DNA from: Streptomyces sp. Tue 6430
GTDB lineage: Bacteria > Actinomycetota > Actinomycetes > Streptomycetales > Streptomycetaceae
Assembly (NCBI GenBank): GCA_021568835.1
Contig: JAKGSH010000002.1
Location: 310,001 to 374,000, forward strand
DNA length: 64,000 nucleotides
Direction of reading: 5' to 3'
The position numbers and the translations under genes were made by a program. Positions 34,973-45,071 of the stretch are shown here, one piece after another. A model generated the notes under the pieces. The model was not told the DNA's origin and searched no databases. It saw only the letters and a program-made list of their open reading frames with translations. Every line of letters starts with the position of its first letter. Within the stretch, counting starts at the first letter, position 1.

Positions 34973-36040
34973 GTGAGAGTGAGAACAGAGAACATCTTCC
35001 TGGCAGGGACCGGGGCGTTCATTCCGCCCAGGGTGAGCGTGGAGGAGGCGGTCCGGCGCGGCGCGTACGACCGGGAGCGGATGGAGTCCTGCGGGTGGCG
35101 GAACATCGCCGTGGCCGACGGCACCTCCGCGCCGGACATGGCGGTGGCGGCCGTCCGGCAGGCGGTGGACCGCTCGGGCCTCGGCCCTGAGGACATCGAC
35201 ATCCTCGTCCACTCCTGTGCGTACCACCAGGGCCCCGACGGCTGGTCGGCACCGCACTACATCCTGCGCTCCACCCTCGGCTCCCGCGTCCCGGCGCTGA
35301 CGGTGGAGCAGGGGTGCAACGCGTTCCTCGCCGCCCTGGAGATGGCCACCCAGTACCTGCTGTGCGCGCCGTCCCGCACCGGCGCCGTGGTGAGCAGCGC
35401 GGACAACTTCGGCGCCCCCTCGGTCGACCGGTGGTACGCCCACCGCGACGCGGTGCTCGCCGACGCGGCCGCGGCGGTCGTCCTGTCGAAGCGGTCCGGC
35501 TGGGCCGCGCTGCGCTCCGTCGAGTCGGTGTCGCTGCCCCAGTTCGAGATCCTCAACCGCGGGCACGAGCCGATCTTCCCTCCGGCGGTCACCACCGGGC
35601 GCGCGCTCGACATGAACGAGCACCTGGAGGCGATGGTCGAGGAACTGGGCCCGAAGGCGTCCGAGATAGGCCAGGAGTACGGCTCGAGCGGCGCCAAGCT
35701 GGTCGAGCAGGTGACGGGCGAGGCGGGGATCACCGTCGCGGACCTGTCGAAGGTGCTCCATCTCGGGGCGGGCACCACGGACTTCCTGGACAGCCATCTG
35801 CGGCCGATGGGCCTGGACGCGTCGCTGGGCGCGGTCGACTTCTTCCGCGACGTCGGCCACGCGGGCGCCGCCGATGTCGGGCTGCACCTCAACCACCTCG
35901 TCGAGGACGGGCAGGTGAACGCCGGCGACCACCTCCTGCTGCTGAGCGCCGGCCCCGGACTCATGATCACCGCGGCCGTGGTCACGCTGCTGGAACCTCC
36001 CGCCTGGCGCGCCACGGACGCCGAGGGGAGCCCGGTGTGA
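34973..36040 (+). CDS. ptmR: PtmR: KAS III-like acyltransferase for 6-methylsalicylate
   Basis: 355 residues with the KAS III fold. The nucleophile is in TVEQGCNAFLAALEMA and the His in KVLHLGAGTTDF. The usual active-site Asn (GNxxAA) is replaced by His in VGHAGAADVGL, as expected for an acyltransferase that need not stabilise a decarboxylating substrate in the same way. PtmR is reported to transfer 6-methylsalicylate from the PKS ACP to the aminocyclopentitol, with broad acyl tolerance. GTG 34973 follows GAGG. The stop overlaps the ptmQ start. Confidence 0.93.
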   Translation: MRVRTENIFLAGTGAFIPPRVSVEEAVRRGAYDRERMESCGWRNIAVADGTSAPDMAVAAVRQAVDRSGLGPEDIDILVHSCAYHQGPDGWSAPHYILRSTLGSRVPALTVEQGCNAFLAALEMATQYLLCAPSRTGAVVSSADNFGAPSVDRWYAHRDAVLADAAAAVVLSKRSGWAALRSVESVSLPQFEILNRGHEPIFPPAVTTGRALDMNEHLEAMVEELGPKASEIGQEYGSSGAKLVEQVTGEAGITVADLSKVLHLGAGTTDFLDSHLRPMGLDASLGAVDFFRDVGHAGAADVGLHLNHLVEDGQVNAGDHLLLLSAGPGLMITAAVVTLLEPPAWRATDAEGSPV

Positions 36041-39000
36041 CGAGCCCGGTGGCCCCGCGGGGGCAGGCCGGCGGGCCCGAGGAGCCCATCGCGGTCGTCG
36101 GGCTGAGCTGCCGGTTCCCCGGCGACGCCGACTCCCCAGACGCCTTCTGGGACCTCCTCGTCCAGGGCCGGGACGGCATCGGCGACGGAGCGGAGCGCTG
36201 GGCTCCGTACGCGGACACCGGGCACGGGCACGCGGCCGTCGTCCGGGAGACCCCGACCCGTGGCGGCTTCCTCGCCGACATCGCCGGTTTCGACGCGGAG
36301 TTCTTCGGGATCGCGCCGCGCGAGGCCGAACTGATGGACCCCCAGCAGCGGCTGCTGCTGGAACTGGCGTGGGAGGCGCTGGAACACGCGGGGATCCCGC
36401 CCCTCGGTCTGGGCGGCACCGACTGCGGGGTCTTCGTGGGCGTCGGTTCGGACGACTACGGGCGTCGGCTGCTGGAGGACCTCGCCCGCATCGAGCCCTG
36501 GACCGGTATCGGCGCGGCCCTGTGCGCCACCGCCAACCGCATCTCCCACAGCCTCGACCTGCGCGGCCCCAGCCTCGCCGTGGACACCGCGTGCTCCGCC
36601 TCCCTGGTCGGAGTCCACCTGGCGTGCCGGAGCCTGCTCTCCGGGGAGTCCGACGTGGCGCTGGCCGCGGGCGTGAACCTCATGGTCGCGCCCGGCCTCT
36701 CGGTCACCCTGGCCCGTGCGGGCGCCACCTCGCCGGACGGCCACAGCAAACCGTTCGACGCCTCGGCGGACGGCTACGGCCGGGGCGAGGGGGCGGGCGT
36801 CCTCGTCCTGAAGCGCCTCTCGGACGCCGAGCGGGCGGGGGACCGGGTCCTGGCGGTGATCCGCGGCAGCGGGGTGAGCCAGGACGGCCGGACCGCCGGC
36901 ATCATGGCGCCCAACGGCGAGGCGCAGGCGGACCTGCTGCGCAGGACGTACGCGCAGTGCGGCATCGCCCCGGAGACCGTCGACTACGTCGAGGCCCACG
37001 GCACCGGAACCGTCGCGGGCGACCCGCTGGAGGCCGGCGCGCTCGCCGCGGTCTTCGGCGCGGGCCGGCCGGCGGACAGCCCGTGCCTCATCGGCTCGGT
37101 GAAGGGCAACATCGGGCACCTGGAGGCCGGCTCGGGGATCGCCGGGATGATCAAGACGATCCTCGCGCTCGTCCATGAGGAGATCCCGCCCAGCGTGCAC
37201 TTTTCCACCCCCAACCCGCGCATTCCCTGGGCGGAGTCCCGGCTGAGGGTGACGCAGGAGCGCACCCCGTGGCGCCGTGGGGAGCGTGCCCGCCGAGCGG
37301 GTGTCTCCAGCTTCGGCTACGGCGGCACCATCGCCCACGTCGTCCTGGAGGAGGCACCGGCGGCCTCGCAGGACGTACCGGCGGTTCCGGAGGAGGCACC
37401 GGCGGTCCCCGCGGACGCGCGGACGGTCCTGGAGGGCGCACCACCGGCCGCGCAGGAGGTGCCCGCACGGCGCGAGCCTTCCGCCGCGTCCGAGGCCGTC
37501 CCGGCGCCGCCCCGCCTGTTCCCGCTCTCCGGCCGGTCCGGGGCGGCCGTCCGGGAGGACGCCGCCCGGCTCGCCGACTGGCTGGACGGGCCGGGCGCGG
37601 GCGTTCCGCTCGCCTCCCTCGCGCAGCACCTGGGCACCCGGCGCAGCCACCTGGACCGCCGGGTCGCCGTCGTCGCCGCCGACCGCGCGGAGCTGGAGGG
37701 CGGACTGCGCCGCTTCGCCGCCGGTGACCCGGCGCCCGGCCTCGCCGACGGCACGGTGACGGACGAGGGCCTGGACAAGGTGGTGTGGGTCTTCTCCGGG
37801 ACCGGCGCCCAGTGGCCGGGCATGGGCCGCGAACTGCTGGCCACGGACACCGTCTTCGCCGAGGTGATCGACAGGATCGGGCCGGTCTTCGCCGAGGAGT
37901 TCGGCACGACGGCCCGGGATCTGATCGAGGACGGCGACGTCACCCGCGTGGACGTGGCCCAGACGATGATCTACGCGGTGCAGATGGGCCTGGTCGCCGT
38001 CTGGCGGTCGCTCGGGGTCCGGCCCGCGGCCGTCATCGGCCACTCCATGGGGGAGATCGCGGCCGCCGCGACGGCGGGGATCCTGTCGCTGGAGGACGGC
38101 GCCCGGCTGGTGTGCCGGCGCAGTGTCCTGCTGCGGAGGGTGGCCGGCGCGGGCGGCATGCTGATGATCGGTCTGCCCGCCGACGAGGCCGCGGCACGGC
38201 TCGGCGGCACCGACGCCGTGGTGCCGGCGGTCCTCGCCTCGCCCACCACGACCGTCGTGGCCGGCGCGGTCGCGGAGATCGACGCCCTCGCCCGGGAGCT
38301 GGCCGCGGACCCGTCCCTGCTGGTGCGCCGCGTCGACAGTGACGTGGCCTTCCACAGCCCGCAGATGGAGCCCCTGATGAAGGAGCTCGCCGAGGCCGCG
38401 GCCGACCTCACCGTGCACGCCCCCCGCATCCCCGTCTACAGCACCGCGCTGGACGACCCGCGCGACGCGGCCGTCCGCGACGGCGCCTACTGGGCGACCA
38501 ATCTGCGCAGCCCGGTACGGCTGTCCGGCGCCGTGGCCGCGGCGGCCGAGGACGGGTTCCGCACGTTCCTGGAGGTGTCGGCCCATCCGGTGGTCCGGCA
38601 CTCCGTGCAGGAGACGCTGGACACGGTCGGGGCCGACCGGCACTGTCTCGCCGCCTCCCTGCGCCGCGACACGGGGGAGCGGGAACACCTGCTGCTGAAC
38701 GCGGGGCTGCTGTACTGCCACGGCGTCTCCCTCGACTGGCCTTCCGCCCCGGGCGCGCGGCCCCTGTCGCTGCCGGTCCGCAGCTGGCGGCGCCAGCGCT
38801 ACTGGCGCGACCTGCCGGTCCACCAGGCCGACCGGGGGCGGCACGACCCGGCGAGCCGCACCCTGCTGGGGCCGCGTACCACGCTGGCCGGGACCACGCC
38901 GCTGGACCTCTGGCGCACCCGCGTCGACCTGGAGTCCCGGCCGTATCCGGGCAGCCACACCATCCACGGCGTGGAGATCGTCCCGGCTGCCGTCGTCCTC

Positions 39001-41419
39001 CAGACCTTCCTGGACGCGGCCGGAGGGAGCCGGGGGACGGGCGGCCTCTCCGACGTGTCGCTCGAGCTGCCGCTGACCCTGTCCACGGCACAGGACGTCG
39101 ACGTGATCGCGCAGGACGGCGTGATCCGCCTGCTGTCCCGGACCGCCGACCCGAAGGAGCCGGGTCCCGGCGATCCGGGCGCGGACGGGCCGGACGGGGA
39201 CGAGCGGTCGTCGCCGACCCACGCGGTGGCGTCCGTGTCCGGCGGCGCCTCGCCGCCGCCCTTCCACCGGCCGCGGCCGGACCGGGGACGGCGCTGCCCC
39301 TCGACCGGATCGCCACGGACCTCGCATCGGTCGGCGTGCCGAGCATGGCCTTCCCCTGGCGCGTGGACCGTCTGGAGCGGGTCCCGGACGGGCTGCGCGC
39401 GGACGTCGTCGCGGCCGACGAGCCGGCGTCCGTCCCGGCGACATGGGCCCCGCTGTTCGACGCCGCGCTGTCCATGGCGGCCGTCGCCTTCCCGGACCCG
39501 CCGCGCCACGGGTGGTGGCCGGCGTCGGCCGCGTGTGGACCACGGGCGAGCCCCCGTCCCGCGCCCGCATCGAGGCGTACGTCGACGACAGGGGCTCGGT
39601 GGGTGTGCGGATCACGGCGGAGGACGAACGGACCGTGGCCGTGCTGGCCGGAGTCCGGTACGCGGGCGGCGAGGCCGAGGCGCGTTCGGCCCCGCCCGGG
39701 GAACTGCTGTTCCGGACGGACTGGAAGCCCCTTCCCCTCGGCGGCTCCGACGCCCCCCGCCCGCACCGGTCCCTGGTGCTGGTCGGCGCGGACGGGGAGC
39801 TGACGGCGGCACTGCGGGCCACGGCCGACGAGCGCGGGATCCCGTGCCTGGCGGCGGAGGATCCGGACGGTCTCGACGGCCTGCGCGGGCAGGTCCCCGG
39901 TCCCGTGGACGTGCTCCTGCTGCCCCTGACGGACCGCCCGGCCGGGGAGACCGAGGCCGCGGACCGTGCCGTGCGCGAGGCGTGGCAGCTCGCGTCGGCG
40001 GCGCGGCGGCTGGGCGCGTGGCCACCCGGTACGGCGCGGCTCTGGTCACTGACCCGCGGTGTCCGCGAGGCGGACCGGCTGGAGGCGGTGGCTCAGGCGG
40101 CCCGGTGGGGTCTCGGCCGGGTCGTCGGGGGCGAGCACCCCGGACTGTGGGGCGGCACGGTCGATCTCGGCCCACGGCCCACCGGGGACGACCTGGTCGC
40201 CGCGCTGCGCGTGGTCGCCGCGAACCCGGGCGAGGACGTCGTCGCCGTCCGTGAGGGCGGGGCCTGGGCGAACCGGCTGGTCCGCTCCGTGGGCGCGGGT
40301 GCGGACCGCGCCCCGCTGCGGTGCCGGCCGGACGGCACGTACCTCGTCACGGGCGGTCTGGGCAGCCTGGGCGGGGAGATCGCCCGGTGGCTGGTGGAGC
40401 GGGGCGCACGCCGCCTCGTGCTCGCCGGACGCGGTGCCCTGCCGCCCCGTTCGGAGTGGGACGCAGTCACCGACGAGGTCCAGGCGCGCCGCGTCGCGAC
40501 CGTCCGCAGGCTCGAGGCCCTCGGGGCGACCGTACGGGTGCTGTCCCTGGACCTGTCCGACGCCGAGGCGGCGGCCGCCGCCCTGACCCCGGACGCGCTG
40601 GGCATGCCCCCGGTCCGTGGGGTGGTGCACGCGGCCGGTGTGCTGCAGGACCAGCTGGTCGACCGGCTCGACGCCGACGCCCTGGCGGCGGTGATGCGGC
40701 CGAAGGCCGGCGGCGCCCTGACCCTGCACCGGCTGTTCCCGCCGGGGACCCTGGACTTCCTGGTCCACTTCTCGTCGTGCGGACAGTACCTGGGCCTCAC
40801 CGGCCAGGCCGCCTACGCGTCGGCCAACGCCTTCCTCGACGCCATGGCCGGGTACGACCACACCCTCGGTGCCGTCGGCAGCATGAGCCTGGCGTGGACG
40901 TCCTGGCGGGGCATGGGCATGGCGGCCAACGCGGCGGTGGACGCCGAGCTCCAGGCGCACGGCGTCGGCGACATCACGGCACCCGAGGCCTTCGCCGCCT
41001 GGGACCTCGCCGGCCGGACCGGCGCCGCGTCCCTCGCGGTGCTGCGCACCGTGCCGCTCCCGGACGGGGTCCGCCGTACGGGTCTGCTGCGCGACCTCGC
41101 CGCCGAGGACCCGACGGGGCCGGCGCGGGAGGGGGCGGCGGCCGGGGCCCGGCCGTCCGAGGAGCTGTCGGAGGAGGCGCTGCGGGCTCTGCTGCACGAG
41201 CAGACGGTCTCCGTCATCGTCAGCGAGATGAAGCTGGACCCGGCCGAACTCGACCCCGACCGGTCGCTGTTGAAGACAGGCCTGGACTCCGTGATGGCGA
41301 TCGTCATCCGCCGCCGCCTGGAACGGCTGCTGGAGCGCAAGCTGCCGGCCAACCTGGTCTGGCACCAGCAGACGGTCACGGCCATCGTGGACTACCTCGT
41401 GACCAGTTCACGCTCCTGA
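36037..41419 (+). CDS. ptmQ: PtmQ: iterative type I PKS, 6-methylsalicylic acid synthase (two frame breaks, ~39270 and ~39505)
   Basis: About 1,794 residues: KS (36075-37340; [25 protein letters not shown]), AT (37785-38760; GHSMGE, malonyl-type VAFHS), DH/thioester-hydrolase-like domain (38860-39690; [10 protein letters not shown] keeps HxxxGxxxxP), KR (40320-41000; [12 protein letters not shown], then [20 protein letters not shown]), ACP (41190-41400; TGLDSVMA). The order and the KR sequence are those of partially reducing 6-MSA synthases. Two single-base losses interrupt the DH region, where the reading runs as three frames. The 5,383-bp span fits exactly two missing bases, so I call one gene rather than two or three. 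GTG 36037 overlaps the ptmR stop. In vivo it makes the 6-MSA ester of pactamycin. Confidence 0.94.
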
Positions 41420-41427
41420 AGGACGGA

Positions 41428-41460
41428 CCGGTCGGCCGGGCGGACGCCCCGGCCGACCGG
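41428..41460 (+). terminator. Terminator after ptmQ
   Basis: CCGGTCGGCCGGG (41428-41440) pairs with CCCCGGCCGACCGG (41447-41460) over a 6-nt loop, 8 bp after the ptmQ stop. Confidence 0.85.
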
Positions 41461-41525
41461 CCGAAATCCGCGCACGGCCGGCCGGGCCCCGCTCTTGGCC
41501 CCTGTCTGTCACGGCCCCCGGCGGA

Positions 41526-41531
41526 TAGCAT
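41526..41531 (+). promoter_or_regulatory. -10 element for leaderless ptmO
   Basis: TAGCAT ends 6 bases before the GTG at 41538. There is no Shine-Dalgarno, so transcription probably starts at the GTG and the mRNA is leaderless. No convincing -35 was found. Confidence 0.5.
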
Positions 41532-41537
41532 CGCGGG

Positions 41538-42308
41538 GTGCTGCGTGACGTGGATCAGACGCCGGGCCGGGGCGGGACGAGCGAGGCACCGTTGACGCTG
41601 AACTGCCGGGTCACCGGTGATCCGGCGGGGAGACCGGCGGTTCTGCTCCACGCGCTGGGGAACACCGGACGGAGCTGGGACCGGCTCGTCTCCGCGCTGC
41701 TGCCCCGGGGACGCCGGTTGTTCGTACCGGACCTTCGCGGACACGGGCGCAGCCCCCGGGCGGACGCGTACACCTTCGAGCTGATGTACCGGGACGTGCT
41801 GTCCCTGCTGGACCGGCACCGCCTGGACGAGGTGGACCTGGTGGGCCACTCCATGGGGGGGCATGTGGCCTGGCTCATCGCCCAGCGCCATCCCTCACGG
41901 GTCCGCAGGCTGGTGATCGAGGACACGCCTCCGCCGCCACGGGACGCGGCGGCGGAGGCGGAGCTGCGGGCGCGGTCCGGGGCGGCCGACGGACAGGCGC
42001 ACGTCATCTCGCTGTACCAGGAGTTCCGTGAGCTGCGCCGGGCCGGAGAGCTGGACAGCGCCGCGGTACGCCCCGTCATCGACGACCTCCGGAGAGCGGA
42101 CCCCGTGTGGTGGCGGCGGCTCGCCGACGTCACCGCCGAGACGCTGGTGATCAGCGGCGGACTGTCCAGCCCGGTCCCGCGCTCCCTGCTGGCCGAGGTC
42201 GCCGGGACGGTGCCCCGAGGACGGCTGCTGGCCATCGACGCGGGCCACTACGTGCATCGCACCGAACCGGAGTTTTTCTGCGCCGAAGTGGCCCGCTTCC
42301 TCCGATGA
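41538..42308 (+). CDS. ptmO: PtmO: alpha/beta hydrolase
   Basis: 256 residues: oxyanion HALGNTG, nucleophile elbow VGHSMGGH near residue 100, a catalytic acid region before GGLSSPVP, and His in AGHYVHR. A complete catalytic triad is likely. In this cluster it may release the glycosylated 3-(3-aminophenyl)-3-oxopropionyl chain from the ACP or act as an editing thioesterase; no experiment is assumed. It has its own promoter and converges on ptmN with only 7 bp between the stops. Confidence 0.88.
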   Translation: MLRDVDQTPGRGGTSEAPLTLNCRVTGDPAGRPAVLLHALGNTGRSWDRLVSALLPRGRRLFVPDLRGHGRSPRADAYTFELMYRDVLSLLDRHRLDEVDLVGHSMGGHVAWLIAQRHPSRVRRLVIEDTPPPPRDAAAEAELRARSGAADGQAHVISLYQEFRELRRAGELDSAAVRPVIDDLRRADPVWWRRLADVTAETLVISGGLSSPVPRSLLAEVAGTVPRGRLLAIDAGHYVHRTEPEFFCAEVARFLR

Positions 42309-42315
42309 CCGTCCG

Positions 42316-43281
42316 TCACCTGCCCTGCGGCAGGGGCGCCGTCGCGGTCCTGGCGCGCCGGTAGGCCGACTCCACGACGAGCTGGACCTCCAGGGCGTCC
42401 TGGGCGGTCACCTTCGGATGCGGGGCGGGAGCGCCCGTCACCAGGTCGAAGTAGGCGGATATCGCGGTGAGTTCGGGTCTCTGCCCGGCCGATTCGACCG
42501 CGCCGTCCGCCCGGCGCAGTTCGTTGCGGCGCAGGTCCAGGACGTGGTCACCGTCCGCGGTGGTGACGGTGACCGAGGTCTCCAGTCTGCGCGCGGCCCG
42601 GTCGATGCGCAGCGTCGCCGGCACGCCCTGGAACGACAGGTCCAGCCGGACCCGCTCCTCCACGCCCGGCGCATCCACCTCGCACGCCTCCACGTCCGGC
42701 GGTCCGAAGACCGTCATGAGCAGGTCGAGGGCGTGCGGCCCGAGGTCCATGAGCGCGCCGCCGCCGGCCCGTCGTGCGTCGCCGTACCAGGGCGTGCAGG
42801 CCCGCCACACCCTGTTGCCGGGGGTGGCGAAGGAGAAGTCGACGCGCTGCGCGCCGGGCCGTGCCGCGTCGGCGAACGCCTCCAGCAGCGGATGGAAACG
42901 GAAGGGCATGTTCACCCCCAGCAGCTTCTCGGCCGCCGGATGGGCCGCCATCCGCCGCGCCTCCTCCACCGTGGCGGCGAGGGGCTTCTCGCACAGCACC
43001 GCGATGCCGGCGTCCAGCGCCGCCAGCACCGGCTCGGCGTGGGCGTCGTTGGGTGTACAGACACTGATCAGGTCCGGCCGCGTCTCGTGGATGAGGCGGT
43101 CGACGGAGGTGCCGGTCCACACCTGCGGGCGGTCCGCCGCCAGCGACCGGGCCCGTTCGACGTCGGCGTCGACCAGACCCACCAGTTCCATGGCGTCCCG
43201 TTCGTCGGCGCAGGGCAGGTGGTAGCGCTGGAAGACCCTGCCGCAGCCCACGGCCGCGAACCGGATGCGCTCGCGGGTCAT
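42316..43281 (-). CDS. ptmN: PtmN/PctP: Gfo/Idh/MocA-family NAD-dependent sugar dehydrogenase
   Basis: 321 residues: Rossmann AAVGCGRVFQRYHLP, the lysine motif VLCEKPLA and the D-x-G-x-H motif ALMDLGPHALDLL. The pct homologue PctP is reported to oxidise the N-acetylglucosaminyl unit of the glycosylated intermediate, after which aminotransferase PctC (PtmA here) installs an amine. It is the last gene of the long minus-strand operon ptmH-I-J-K-L-M-N and starts 4 bp after ptmM. Confidence 0.92.
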   Translation of the reverse strand: MTRERIRFAAVGCGRVFQRYHLPCADERDAMELVGLVDADVERARSLAADRPQVWTGTSVDRLIHETRPDLISVCTPNDAHAEPVLAALDAGIAVLCEKPLAATVEEARRMAAHPAAEKLLGVNMPFRFHPLLEAFADAARPGAQRVDFSFATPGNRVWRACTPWYGDARRAGGGALMDLGPHALDLLMTVFGPPDVEACEVDAPGVEERVRLDLSFQGVPATLRIDRAARRLETSVTVTTADGDHVLDLRRNELRRADGAVESAGQRPELTAISAYFDLVTGAPAPHPKVTAQDALEVQLVVESAYRRARTATAPLPQGR

Positions 43282-43285
43282 CGCC

Positions 43286-45022
43286 TCAGCCCCTCACCTG
43301 GGCGAGGGCGTGCTCGCCGCACGCCTTCGCCGTCTCGACGACGAAGTCCGGGAAGGCGTGGCCGAGGTGTTCGCGGTCGTACGCGGTGATCATGGCACGC
43401 AGTTCGGTCTCCAGCCGGTCGGCGAGTCCGGGTGGGTTCTCGTCCGCGAGCAGCAGCCCCGCGTTGAGGAAGGCGATCAGCAGCCCGGCGAGCCCCTGGT
43501 CCCAGCGGCGCAGCCGGCCCAGCAGGGGGCGCAGGGATTCGGCGCCGGTGCCGCGTCGGGCCCGGACGGCGTCCGCGATGCTCTGCGCGAGGAACGGGAC
43601 CTCGTTCTCCTTGCGGTCGTTGATCTCCGAGGAGACCCGGCTCCAGGCCGTCCACAGGTGTTCCACCCGCTCGTCCTCGACGCGGTAGTCGCGGCGGGCG
43701 TGCCGCAGCACCTCCCAGGCGGCGCCCTCCACTCCGGGGATGTCGGGCTCCTCGTACCGCGTGGCCTTGTCGTAGATCTCGGTTCCGCGCAGTGCGATGG
43801 CCCGGTTGATCAGGAAGAACGGGTTCTCGCTCTCGTGCACCCGGGCGGCCACGATGAACTTCAGGTTCTCCCAGAGCTCGTCGAGGGTCGTGCCCGGTTC
43901 GATCATGATCCAGCCGGGTTCGAGCTCGATGCCCTCCTGCTTGAACAGGCGGGCGGCGTCGAAGTTGTACTCGACGGTGGTCCCCTTGCGGAACCGCTTC
44001 ATCATGCCGGGCGACCCGCTCTCCATGCCGAGGAGTGCCAGGTCCATGCCGGCCCTGCGCAGGGTGCGCAGGGCCTCCCGGTCGATGAGGCCGGTGTCGA
44101 CGCGGAACTCGCAGTGGAAGGTGATCTTCAGGTCGCGGCGCAGGATCTCCTCGGCGAAGCCGACGGCGTGGTGGTAGCCGTCCTGGAAGGCGCCGCCGAA
44201 GTTGTCGTCGTTGAACCACAGGAACCGGGTGCCGAACTCCCGTTGCAGGTACTCGATCTCGTCGACCGCGTCCTCCACCGGCCGTACCCGCCAGGGCCCG
44301 TCCACCACTCCGGGCTGCCGCGGCGCATAGCAGAAGGTGCACTTGGCGTGGCAGCCGCGGCTGGTGTACGTGGACGCGCGCGGTGTGGGGATGCCGTTCT
44401 CGCGGTGGTGCACGAGCAGGTCCCGGGCCGGCCAGGGCTCGTGGGCGAGGTCGGGGAGTTTGGGCGGGCCGCTGCTGCGGACCCGGCCCTCCTGCCAGAA
44501 CCACAGCCCGGGCACACCACGCCAGTCACGGCCCGCCGCCAGGCACTCCATCAGGCCTTCCACCGTCAGCTCGCCCTCGCCGAAGGCCACGCAGTCGGCC
44601 TCCGGGATCCGCTCGGCGATGAGCTTGGCGTTGTACGTGCAGAAGGCGCCGCCGATCGCCACGAACACCGACGGGTCGGCCTCACGGACACAGCGCAGCA
44701 ACCGCACCGCGTCGACGATGTGCAGGTCGTACATGATGCTGATCCCGACGAACTTCGGCCGCTCACGCCGGATCAGGTCGATGATGGCCTCGTCGCTGGG
44801 GTTGCGCCCGTGCAGGTTCAGCGCCCGCACCGAGTAGCCGCACGACCTCAGGTGACCGGCGATACAGGCCACCCCCAGGTTCTCCCGGACCCGCTTGTAG
44901 AACAGCCGCATCGCAGGGTCCAGGGACAGGTACTCCTCGTCGTTGATCAGGACGTTCTGGTTGTTCAGGCTCGCGGCGCCGGTGGGGATCTCCCGGGGGG
45001 TCAGCAGGACCACATCCGCCAT
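43286..45022 (-). CDS. ptmM: PtmM: cobalamin-binding radical SAM enzyme
   Basis: 578 residues: an N-terminal B12-binding domain (~1-190), radical SAM core with SRGCHAKCTFCYAP (CxxxCxxC near residue 245), and a helical C-terminal extension. It is a paralogue of PtmL; the two are almost identical in DNA over the N-terminal half but diverge in the C-terminal ~170 residues. In this family most members are methyltransferases. Pactamycin has several C-methyl and N-bearing carbons whose installation could use radical chemistry; the exact step is not established from sequence. Confidence 0.92.
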   Translation of the reverse strand: MADVVLLTPREIPTGAASLNNQNVLINDEEYLSLDPAMRLFYKRVRENLGVACIAGHLRSCGYSVRALNLHGRNPSDEAIIDLIRRERPKFVGISIMYDLHIVDAVRLLRCVREADPSVFVAIGGAFCTYNAKLIAERIPEADCVAFGEGELTVEGLMECLAAGRDWRGVPGLWFWQEGRVRSSGPPKLPDLAHEPWPARDLLVHHRENGIPTPRASTYTSRGCHAKCTFCYAPRQPGVVDGPWRVRPVEDAVDEIEYLQREFGTRFLWFNDDNFGGAFQDGYHHAVGFAEEILRRDLKITFHCEFRVDTGLIDREALRTLRRAGMDLALLGMESGSPGMMKRFRKGTTVEYNFDAARLFKQEGIELEPGWIMIEPGTTLDELWENLKFIVAARVHESENPFFLINRAIALRGTEIYDKATRYEEPDIPGVEGAAWEVLRHARRDYRVEDERVEHLWTAWSRVSSEINDRKENEVPFLAQSIADAVRARRGTGAESLRPLLGRLRRWDQGLAGLLIAFLNAGLLLADENPPGLADRLETELRAMITAYDREHLGHAFPDFVVETAKACGEHALAQVRG

Positions 45023-45071
45023 GACCGGTCTCCTCTCTCGTCTTCACGTGCGCGTCCCGACACCGGCCGGG

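Noticed and set aside
35257..39822. Very long antisense open frame opposite ptmR/ptmQ
   Set aside because: A shadow frame typical of high-GC DNA; Arg/Gly/Pro-rich with no domain similarity.
36037..41419. Reading the 6-MSA synthase as two or three separate genes
   Set aside because: The breaks fall inside one DH-like domain, and the total length fits two single-base losses; the domain order then matches known 6-MSA synthases.
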